Source of the DNA: Bryum argenteum
Lineage: Eukaryota; Streptophyta; Bryopsida; Bryales; Bryaceae
Reading direction: 5' to 3'
Length of the DNA: 64,000 nt
Assembly (NCBI GenBank): GCA_037043015.1
Contig: CM073321.1
Span: 23,991,001 to 24,055,000 of the forward strand
The position numbers were made by a program, and so were the translations under genes. This document shows, piece by piece, positions 35,679 to 45,961 of this stretch (positions are counted from its first letter, which is position 1; the number at the start of each line of letters is the position of its first letter). The notes under the pieces were generated by a model. The model did no database searches, was not told the DNA's origin, and worked only from the letters and a program-made list of their open reading frames with translations.

Positions 35679-37086
35679 TCCATGTAAATCCAAGTTCCAT
35701 GTGGCTTCTTTTATGATTCAATATATTTAATAGGGTTAGGGAAAATAATAAAACCACCTCCTCCCCCCTTAAATATAACTTCCTCTATTACTCAGCATCC
35801 TACAAAGTCAAAGTAAATCATGACATGTGAATACGTTTCTCTTACAGGAAATTTTATTCTTCCATAATTTTTATAAGGTCTTTTTTAGTCAACACAAGTT
35901 TTAAAATCGTTATCCCTTTCCACAAATCTATTTTCCCAATATTATTCAATAATCGGCTGATTCAAAAGACTTGCTGTGAGCCAAAAATCCACCATGGAGG
36001 TGGCCTTTGGTCACAAGGAGATTAACAAGAGCAACACATGAAGGAAAGAGGAAGAGACAAGAGGAGGCAAGGAGAAGACAAGGAGCAAGGGAGAAAAGAA
36101 GATGAAAACCGCCGCCGGCCTCCCTTTGAGCCCTCCTCGGTTTTTGGCTCGCCATTTCTCCATCCTAGCTCCGATTGGGGCGTGCCTTAGCTTTTTAGAA
36201 AGCTAAGTCAATTTTGCACTCACCCTCAAGATCTCAGAATCATAGGACCAGAAACCTAGGACTGATTACCAAATAACTAGGGCTGTTTTTCCTACTGCCG
36301 GCAGCGGTTACCCTTCAACACCCTTAACTTTGGAGGGGTGTATCTCCCTCCCTACAACTCGGAATCGGACGAGCCATATATCAATGGAAAGCTACCAAAG
36401 AGATCTACCATCATCTCAAGTCTTGATTTGTTTGGACAAAAACCGAGGGACTGACGGGGGAAAAACTGAGAGGTACAAGAGAAGACATCACACACTCAAG
36501 ACAATCACTACTAGCATGGAAGGGGAGATCAATACTAGAGAGAAGGAGGCCCTCGGCCCTCATTCTCCTATTCACTAAGCATTACAAGAAGAAGAGGTAG
36601 ACAAACAAGATGAATCAAGATACAAACAAGAAGAAGAAGGCTTGATTGTAGATAGCTTGCAAACAAGCTCTTAAGTACAAAATATGGAGCCGCCGGAGAG
36701 GCGGCTCACCCTAACCCTACCAAGGCTCAAAGCCCCAACTAAGGTCTTATTGGATGAATGTCGTCACTACTTCACGCGCTCCATCCTTCCAGCTCCATTC
36801 CATCAACCACTTCATCAATAGATGTAGCCTCACATGCTACCACAAGGTTAGATGGATGAGACTTACAACAATCAAATTTCAAACACAACATGGACATCAA
36901 AGACTAGTTGTACGAAGCCCATGGTAAAACGCTCAATTCTAATTTAGGCAACTAACCCTATTTCTAATTTAGGATTCACTAGGGGGAATTTTTCCTCCTC
37001 TAGTTCTTCTCCATCATCAATTGGATCCACTAGGAGGAATTTTTCCTCCTCTAGTCCTTCCACACCCTAAAGCTTAAATTAGTCTT
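35679..37086. other. noncoding stretch with three hairpins, probable non-autonomous retroelement remnant
   Basis: No gene. A hairpin GAGCCGCC-5 nt-GGCGGCTC stands at 36687-36707. Two near-identical hairpins with arms ACTAGGRGGAA/TTCCTCCTCTAGT stand at 36978-37004 and 37029-37055. Around 36330-36450 a plant-repeat-like passage (GTATCTCCCTCCCTACAACT, then ATATCAATGGAAAGCTACC) resembles the untranslated parts of LTR-type repeats, but no LTR pair was identified. The Ty3 fossil starts just after. Confidence 0.35.
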
Positions 37087-40000
37087 TGTCATGGGCCAAG
37101 GCCTCGTTAATAAGCTCGGATGTTCACTCGCTATTAATTTTATAAATAGAACTTCGGCAGTAGAGCTAAAGTATAGCCTCGGCAGTAGAGCTAAAGTATA
37201 GCCTCGGCAGTAGAGCTAAAGTATAGTCTCGGCAGTAGAGCTAAAGTATAGCCTCGGCAGTTGAGCCAAGTGATTAGTATATAAGGGACTCTTATTCATT
37301 GTAAACCTAAGTCTTGGATCAATATATTTCTTTTGTAGTTTTTGCTTGTTTTGACAGCTAGACTCTTACATAATCCAAGACTTCTCTTGATTTTCTGAAG
37401 GGCTTCATCCTCCCTTGTTTTTTCAAACGACAAAAGTAGGACATTGATTAGATTGAGGAACTTATCCACCCTCGTGGTAGTGATTGAAGATAGCCACGTA
37501 ACCGGGACGCATTTGAAGGCTTTGCGAAGCTGAAGAGTTGATTGAGAGGTGTTGCTTTTTGAGATGGAGAACGCCGGAGATGATCGATGATGAGATCTTG
37601 CAGCGAGCAGAAGCAGCGCAAGGAGAAATCACGGCGGAAGACTATCAACAGAGATCGTGAGGTTGCGCACACACTTCAAGCTTCTCGCCAAGTCGAGAAG
37701 TTGGCTATCGAGCGATTGGTTGCACAATGATCGCGCAGTGGCTCCAACGGCCGGACAATCACACGAGTTTAGGAGGTCCGTCTTCATCGCGAGATGATGC
37801 CGCAATCGATGCAAAGAACAATATGGAGGAACTGCCGTCGCATTGCGCAAGCGATTGCCGATATTTCAAAGTTTGAAGGAGTCGCAAGGGCTACCCGATA
37901 TGAAAGGTCGAAGCGGATAACAAGCTTCAATTCCGAGCTGCATTTTGGTACACCTCAAGATCAAGCCGCATACTTGTTTTCGAGGATGGACGCGAAGGCG
38001 CAGATGATGGTAGTATCTTTCTACCAAAATCAACGTGGTTGCAATGCGGCGACTTTTATTCAACATCTTGATGGCGTTTACATCGACCGAATGCAAAGGC
38101 GGGAGCATTGAATCGGCTTCAAGCAATGAAGCAGGGTAGGGAGTCATTCGCAACATTCTTGCCCAAGTTTGAGAAGGAGCTTGGTGAGAGTCAACTTACC
38201 ATGGTTCCGGATATGGTGAAGATAGGATATCTTCGCGGTGCTCTCAACTCGAGAGATGCAACGCGCGATGATTGGACCCTGTGACGTACATCGATTATGG
38301 TATGTTTGTCCAAGCTTTGTTGGCGGTCGGCTCTCAACTTGATTGCTTGCAATATCGAAGGGTCGCCATGACTCCGATCGCGACATCAAATCGCGTATGG
38401 CCGGATGGAGATGAGATGGATTGGATGCCTACGGTCCAAATAAGCAAGCTCGGAGACGCTGTCTTTGGAGGAACAACAACGGTGTCGCCAAGAGGACACT
38501 TTTTTTTATGTTTGAAGCGAGGCCACCGTGCAAAATGACTGATTTATCCAAGCAAGGTGAAGGCAATGAGAAGAAGAAGAGAGAGCGCGGACAAAACTTC
38601 GATAGTGCGTGAGTGAGAAAGAAGAGCAATGTCAAGATAGAGGAGGTCAAAGAGATGGAGAGTTGTGACTCTGATGTAGAGTCGGAAAACGAGCAGCTTC
38701 CGGCATAAGACTCAGTCGGAGGCGTGGAGGCAGGTTGTCAAAGTTGAAGAATCTAGGAGACAGCTTAGACACGGGTGGTATGTATGTTGATGTTTTAATA
38801 AACTCAATTATATCTACTCGTGCTTTGTGTGATTCGGATGCCAATGCTTTGCAAGCGTATGCGAGCAATTTGTTCGACGGAGAGGGTTGGATGCGTCATC
38901 TATTCAACCTAGATCTTTGGAGCAAGTTACGACAATGAAGAGGCGGCCTATGATTTGCCAAATTGCAAATTTTATGGCCGATATTGATGGTATGGAGGAG
39001 AAGATTGTTGCCTATGTTAATCCAGGACAGATAGATGATATAATCTTGGGAAAAGGTTGGATGGAGCGACATGATGCAAGTGTTTCGACTGCTAAAGAAG
39101 AGGTTTGCATTCGAAAACCTTTCAAGATGATTGTGAAGACTCGACCGATTACGTTGGAGCCAATGCAAGAGATACGTGTATCGATGATTCAAACTTTGCA
39201 GAGAAGGTTACCGAACCAAGAGAGGTTTTTAGTGTCGACTTGGTTGACATCCGGAAGGCACTACAATGAAGGTGTATAGGGACCCGGCACAACATGCTCC
39301 CGACCGCTCATGCCGATTATTGACGCTTTTAATCGACAAAATGCAAAGTCGTTGCCCCCCAAGATAGGAAAGGGGTTGATCACGAGATCAATCTTATTGA
39401 AGGAAGACTAATGATGACATCCCCGCCATGCCCGATCGGATGTCCAAGGATCAATTATTAGTTTTGCGCAAGACCCTTACGGAGTTGTTGGATAATGGAT
39501 TTATTCACGTAAGTAATTCACCGCAGCAGACTCCGGTCATATTTGTGAAGAAACCTGGCGGAGGATTGCGATTCGTGTTGACTATCGGCGATTGAACGAG
39601 ATGAGTCGGAAGGACAGCTATCCGATTCCACGCATTGATGAGACGTTAAGATCCATTGCTGCGACCAAATATATCTCCAAGGTTGATGTAATCTCTGCGT
39701 TTCACCGGATACGTGTGAAAGAAGGTGACGAGTGGAAGACGGCGTTCAAAACACGCTTTGGCTTATATGAGTGGTTGGTCACACCGTTTTGACCGACGGC
39801 GCGCACTGCAACTTTTCAACGATATATCAATTGGATACTTCGCGATTTAATTGGATATATCTTCGCTCCGTATATATTGATGACGTGGTGATCTATAGTG
39901 ATACTCAAAAAGAACATCGTGATGCGGTTCTCGTGATCATCCGTAAGCTTGCTAACGCAGGCTTCAACTTGATTTTGATAAGAGCGAGTTTGAAAGCGGA

Positions 40001-42656
40001 CACTATTAAGTATCTTGGATATTTGGTGAAGACGGTTGGGGTTTGCGGCCGATCCAAAGAAAACTTGAGGCAATTCGTCAATGAGAGCCGCCAACAAAAG
40101 TGAAAGGAGTTCGTGGATTTTTAGGTTTTACGCAATTATTATCGACAATTCATAGATGGATATTCTAACATTGCGTAACCTCTTACTCGACTAACGCGGA
40201 AAGATCAACCTTTCCATTGGACATCGAAATGTCAACATGCCTTTGATCGATTGAAGGAGGCATTAATTCATGCGCGGTGTTTCGTTAAATGGACTCAGAT
40301 TTGGAAACAACCATTGAATGTGATTCCTCTGGTTATCTTTGTTGGTGGCACCTTAATGCAAAAGGTGGACGGACTTTGGCATGCGGTTGCTTATTTCTCG
40401 AAGAAAACACACAAATGGAGTCCAATTATCCGATTCATGACAAGGAAATGCTAGCGATCAGACATTGCATCCGCGAGTGGCGTACATTACTTGTTGGCCA
40501 ACATTTTGAAGTAAGTTGGATCATCGTAATTTGGCTTATTTTCAGAAGAAGCAACATTTGAGCGAGAAGCAAATGCGTTGGGCCCACGAGTTGAATGATT
40601 TTGACTTTGAGATCGTGCACAAGCCTGGCAAGGATCAAGTTCAATCGGATGCACTTTCTCGTCGGGAACAGGATCTTTCCCAACACGCAGATGATGATCG
40701 AATCATGAATCGATATCATCGACTTTTTGACGGAGATGATGGCGCTTTGAAGGTTGTCGCTAAACCGCATGGATCACGAGATGGTGATGCGATTCGAGAG
40801 AAAGAGGCTCCTGCTACAGAGTCGATAATGACCCCGCGTCCCATATGTCCATTGCATACTGACGCAGAGATGATTGCATTATGGGATGTTGCCCTGCAAA
40901 CAAATCATCGTTATTGGAAGATGCGAAAGGCGGTTATGGATGGTGAGCGCCGACTACCTAAAGAATGGGGCTTACCTATCACGATTAGTGAGTGTTCTGT
41001 AGATTCAGGTCATCGATTGCGTTGGCGTGGACGAATATGGATTCCGGCGCACGAACCTCTTCGGACGCATTTGATCCAATCTACTCATGATTCACCACTA
41101 GCAGGACATCCAGGTCGTGAGGGTACGCGTGACTTGATTGCACGTGAATATACGTGGCCTGGGTTGACACAAGATGTTCGGAGATTTGTACGGAACTGCA
41201 ACGTGTGTGGAAAATCGAAGATTTGGCGGGAGCAGAAGCAATGGTTGCTAAAACCTTTGCCAATTCCGGCACGGATTTGGACTGAGCTCTCCATTGATTT
41301 TATTACCGGATTGGCACCAAGCAGCGACTGTACAAATATCATGGTTGTGACAGACCGTTTGTCCAAATCTATCATTGCTGTGCCTATGAAGACAATTCGT
41401 GCACTTGATGTGGCTCACAAACTTTTAGAGCAAGTTTTTCAGCATCACGGATTGCCTGCAGCAATTGTGTCGGATCGTGGTAGTCAATTTGTTAGTCTGC
41501 TTTGGACAGAAGTATGCAGATTGATGAAGATTACGCGTCGGTTGTCGACAGCTTTCCATCCGGAGACAGATGGTGCAACAGAGAGGGCGAATCAAGAGCT
41601 TGAAACATATCTTCGTATTTTCACGACATTTGAGCAAGAAGATTGGGCTTTTCGATTTGCCGATCGCGATGATGGCGTTGAATAATCGTGTGTCGCTGTC
41701 TATAGGTATGTCTGCATTTTTTATGACTCACGGTTATCATCATTCGGTCATGAATATTACTATACCCGAGGAGGCGGGTTCTTCGTTGTCACCGGCGAAA
41801 AAGGACGCAAGCTTGTTGAGAAAGATGGCGTAATTCAAGTGAACTGGCAACAACGGCAATGGCCATTGCGCAAGAGACTCAAGAACGTCAGTCAAATATA
41901 CGACGCTTGGTGGCCGAGGATTTTCGTCCGGGTGATCGTGTGTGGTTGAAGTTGAAGAACATCAACACGTCCCCGCCAATCAAGAAGCTTGATTGGATTG
42001 CTCTTCCTTATCGTGTATTGGAGTGCGTGAGGTACACATGCGGTTCGTTTGAATACACCGTCGGTATTCATCCTTTTTTCATGTGAGTTTAGTGAAGAAG
42101 GCGGTGAGGATCCGTTGCCTTCCCAACTACCTCATGATAATGAGCCCGGTGTTGTTTTGAGCAATCCCGCTTTCGAGGCATTCACTAGCGAGACGAGTAT
42201 CTTTGTTGAAAGAGTGTTGCAACATCGACGTCGTGGGCGCGGTTGGCAACTACTTGTAAAGTGGACAGGATGGCCGGAGCCTACTTGGGAACCTGTTTGC
42301 CAATTACAAAATGTCATGGCCTTAGACGATTACGAGCGCTTGTTTGCGCGCGTCTGTCTCGATATTCCTTGGGCACATTCTCTTGTATGACACTTGTTAA
42401 TTCATCAGCACAGGAGGAGGAGGAGGAGGAGGCATTTGTCATGGGCCAAGGCCTCGTTGATAAGCTCGGATGTTCACTCGCTATTAATTTTATAAATAGA
42501 ACTTCGGCAGTAAAGCTAAAGTATAGCCTCGGCAGTAGAGCTAATGTATAGCCTTGGCAGTTGAGCCAAGTGATTAGTATATAAGGGACTCTTATTCATT
42601 GTAAACCTAAGTCTTGGATCAATATATTTCTTTTGTAGTTTTTGCTTGTTTTGACA
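37087..42656 (+). mobile_element. Ty3/gypsy chromovirus fossil
   Basis: LTRs are at 37087-37356 (270 bp) and 42437-42656 (220 bp), starting TGTCATGG and ending TTGACA. The length difference equals two units of a 25-bp tandem repeat (CCTCGGCAGTAGAGCTAAAG core). By eye the LTRs are about 98% alike, so the insertion looks young. Parts in order: gag-like (about 37.8-38.5 kb), protease region (about 38.7-39.3 kb), reverse transcriptase with YIDDVVIYS (39.5-40.1 kb), RNase H (40.2-40.6 kb), integrase with an HHCC finger and DFITGLAPS/SDRGSQF (40.6-41.8 kb), and a chromodomain (LLVKWTGWPEPTWEP) near 42.2-42.35 kb. A GGAGGAGGAGG polypurine tract precedes the 3' LTR. It is broken, with the frames interrupted roughly ten times. 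The flanks show no matching 5-bp duplication. Confidence 0.88.
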
Positions 42657-42679
42657 AACTAGTAAATGATGACCTATAG

Positions 42680-43740
42680 ATGCGTTATCCCCACGATTTT
42701 TAAAATAACACCATCATTTCCACAGGGTCATAATTAGCTAGTCTAAGTGTTAAAAGTGTCCCCTTACCCCCTTTATCTATTTTTTCTTATTATTTAAAGT
42801 TCTGGTGATTCTAAATACTTGCAACCAAAATCCACCCTCAAGTTACTTCGAACATTCTAGATTAATTTGGGAAAAATAGTTCTGGTTTTCCTATAATCTT
42901 TTTGATGGTTCCATCATTTTTATGTGATACATATTAGCTAGTCGAAATGTTCAAATTACATTCCCCACTTTGTTTTCGTATGCATCTGCGCACACCCCCT
43001 ACTTTTACATGACTATTTAATTTTTAGAAATTTGGGAAAAATACTTCCGTTCCTCCCGTGGCCCTCAGATTTTTACCATATTTTTTATACTATATGAATC
43101 ACCTAGGAAAATTATCAACACCCCTTCCACTCCCTTTTTGCTTATATATTTACATATGCCCCCTTACTTCAAACCCTACCGATTCAAATATCCCCATTTA
43201 AACTCAAGCACATAGTTCCCATTCTCCTATGGTTTTATGAACACTTCCATTACATTCATAAGGCCCTTATTACCTAATTCAAGTGTTAGTATCACCTCCT
43301 CTACCCTTTTATTCTCTTTTCCCTTATCATTTGAAGTTCAGGTGGGTGCACCTAAATTATGACATATGGATGTGATTTCCCTAAGGTTTTTTTTTATGAT
43401 TCCATCATTTTCATAGGGTCATTATTAGCAAGTTCATGTATTATGATCACATTATTCCCCCCTTGATCTATTTTATCTCTTTTTTTTATAAATTTGATGG
43501 TTCCAAGTACTTGCAATCAAAATCCATCATATGAATTCGTTACTTCTTTCCTAATTTTTATTGCTCCATCATGTTCATAAGATACTTATTAGCTAACCCA
43601 AGATTTAAAATAATTTTTCTTCCCCTCTTTACTATTTTCCCTCTACTTTTCAAAGTTCTGGTCACTTCGACCATTCTAAACTAATTCAGGACAAATAGCT
43701 CCGTTTTTTTTAAATTTATTTTTTGATGGTTCCAAATTTT
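42680..43740. repeat. diverged AT-rich tandem repeat, about 165-200 bp period
   Basis: Six diverged units. Each has a CCATCATTTTCATAGGGTCA-like block, then TTATTAGCTAG, then a C-rich spot (CCCCCTTxATCTATTTT), seen near 42700, 42900, 43085, 43245, 43400 and 43570. No coding sequence. It fills the gap between the Ty3 fossil and GC array 6. Confidence 0.6.
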
Positions 43741-43744
43741 TTGA

Positions 43745-44105
43745 CCCAGTGACCGACGTTCGCCCGTCCGTTGTATCGGCGGTCGCGCAATCTGGAGGCG
43801 TACAAATACGCTGGGAGGAAGGTTAGTTCTTGTCCGTCATCTATACCGCCGGTCGCCCTCTGACCTACATTCGCCCACCAGCTGGAGCGGCGGTCGCCCT
43901 AGTGACCGACGTTCGCCCGTCCGCTGTATCGGCGGTCGCGCGATCTGAAGGTCATGCCCTCTGGCTTACGTCGCGCCCTCTGATCTGGAGGTCGCGCCCT
44001 CTGACCTACGTACGCCCACCGCTTGGATCGGCGGTCGCCCATCGGCTGGATCGGCGGTCGCCCCAGCAGGAGGAATACAAATAGGCGCGCACACCGGCAG
44101 TCGCC
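43745..44105. promoter_or_regulatory. GC-rich array 6 with duplicated promoter-like module, upstream of family copy 4
   Basis: About eighteen motif copies (TGTATCGGCGGTCGCG, TATACCGCCGGTCGCC, GACGTTCGCCC, TGGATCGGCGGTCGCCC). Two places carry a TACAAATA box next to a GGAGG stretch (43800-43815 and 44072-44088), so the unit including a TATA-like element is duplicated. After the array comes CACGTGTCGGGCCTTGCGCA, the leader shared with copy 3. Confidence 0.75.
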
Positions 44106-44345
44106 ATTTTTCACCTCCACGTGTCGGGCCTTGCGCATTGTCTAGTGTCGACCTCTGGTTGCCGCGTGCTTGTTCGAGTGCTAGAGCGTGCGGTGATTGG
44201 CACACATGTGCCACACGTTTACACTTTACACATACGTGCCGCCCGTTTGTCGAGTTTTTCAAATTTTGTGTTAGTCCACGGAATAGATATAACTTTGTTT
44301 TGAATTTTTTTTAAAGTTTCTTTGTTGGTTAGCATTTGGGTAACA

Positions 44346-45050
44346 ATGACGCCTAGCCAGGAGCGGAAGATAGCGAAAGACAAGATTCGCAAGAGGAAAT
44401 GAAAGAAGCAAAGGAGATTTCACAAGTTTCTCGTAGATTCCACGCAACATGCTTTTCCTGGGTGGGAGACAGTAGAGGGACCGTGGACCCTTAAGACTTG
44501 CAAGTGGTACATTGCTTGGTGCCACATCGGCCATTTGTTTCCACACTATCGTCAAGAGTTTCATTGCCGCTTGAATAGCGCAAATTTGCACTATTGCAAT
44601 CACGATGAATTTGTGCAACGATGCATTGAAGTGTGGAAGTTCCTCTATGGTGGTGTGCATGTGGTGAGCAACGAAATTTTGTACAATATACTACAAATGG
44701 TGTACGCGGAGATAATTTTGGAGAAGGACTTGGATTGGAAGACGTTAAAAAGATCTCCTCTAACTATCAAGCCAATAGAACCCCATATTCCGCGAGCTCC
44801 TTATCTTGCGGAGAACCCACAAGAAGGTCTTACAACGCCTAGAGGTTACAGAGGAGGAATCCCTGATGAGGACATAGTTTGGTCAGAAGAAGAAGAAGAA
44901 AGGAGCGAAAGGCGCGAAGAGGATGAGGGGGAGCCGAACCAAACCATGGAGGAAGATGAAGCACATTTGGATGAAGGGGGGCCAAGCCAAGTTTGTAATG
45001 AAGGGGGGCCAAGCCAACTTTATAATGAAGGGGGCTCAAGCAAAGAATGA
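44346..45050 (+). pseudogene. GWE family gene, copy 4
   Basis: ATG at 44346 (MTPSQERKIAKDKIRKRK), one TGA at 44400, then the frame is open to 45050. The domain reads QHAFPGWETVEGPW, KTCKWYIAWCHIGHLFP, NSANLHYC, EFVQRCIEVWKFLYGG, LQMVYAEIILEKDLDW and a linker (NPQEGLTTPRGYRGG). The C-terminus is an acidic EEEEERSERREEDEGE stretch followed by three short repeats of the type NEGGPSQL. It lacks the coiled coil and RING, so it is truncated compared with copy 1. Array 6 lies upstream, and the hAT gene with array 7 lies downstream. Confidence 0.65.
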
Positions 45051-45609
45051 CCGGTAGTATGTTAATCACGTTTAGATGCAGTTGTTGAAAAGTAGTGTAC
45101 GCAATATCAAACACTAAGTGCAATTGCCATTTTGTATGCAGAAACGTTGAATGTGAATATGAAATTTATGTATTTCCTAAATTTAAATATTCTTGGTGAA
45201 TGAAATCTCACTATTGCATTTGGTATAAGTATAAGGGAAAAACCTTCAATGTCCAAGGTACCTTCATTGATATATGGCAATTTTTATAATTCTTAATTAT
45301 TTAGGGAATGTGAGTTGAGCAATATTGATCCCTTTATTTTTTGAATTTGGAGCAAGAAAATTTAAAACTCTATTTTCTAATATGAGTCCTTATTGTTCTC
45401 TCTCTTGCCTTCCCATGTTCCCTCTTCTTGTTTTTTTTTAAAAAAAAAAAAAAAAAAACACAGTAGCCAATCAAACATTTTTGAGCCGCATGGTCTCCTG
45501 GATTGTAGTTTAAGGTCGTTGTACTGCATGGACCATGGATATTGACCATGGCCCCCTACAAATTTGTGGTTGGGGAGTAAAGTGCTCTTCGTCAAAAAAA
45601 TCTGTCATC
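45051..45609. other. AT-rich spacer between family copy 4 and hAT array 7
   Basis: It contains a T9/A18 homopolymer junction (45431-45459). Near 45590 the 14-mer TCAAAAAAATCTGT is identical to a stretch just upstream of family copy 2 (30891-30904), each time next to a GC array. No gene. Confidence 0.4.
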
Positions 45610-45768
45610 GCTAGGGCGACCGGCGGTCGAGCTAGCACGATGAAGTCAAGGCCACGGCGACCGGCGGTTCGTATGGCGCGACAGTGTTGTTGTTAGGGTG
45701 ATCGCCAATCTGGCTGTGGCGACCTAGCCGAACCGCCGGTCGCCTTCTATGCGCATTCGCCCCCAACT
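45610..45768. promoter_or_regulatory. GC-rich array 7 upstream of the hAT transposase
   Basis: Motifs here read mainly in the reverse sense (GGGCGACCGGCGGTCGAGC, GGCGACCGGCGGTTCG, GAACCGCCGGTCGCC). A TATA box (GTATATAAGGAG, 45784-45795) follows, and the transposase ATG lies about 170 bp further on. Confidence 0.7.
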
Positions 45769-45961
45769 TACAGAAGTATGGAGTATATAAGGAGTCGTTC
45801 AGGGGCTTGAAGCCACTTTCCTTTGTGCTTTGCCCGATGTCTTGGGTCTCCCCATGAAAAGCCCCCTGCTCGGTCTTTATGTGCAAACAGTAACTTGAGT
45901 CCTTGTAGTGTGCGTTGCCGTCACCAATTTCATTGCACCGGCAGGAGTGCGATTCCGGAAC

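Noticed and set aside
43830-44262. ORFs across array 6
   Set aside because: Same array artefact; both strands are open because stop codons are rare in the motif.
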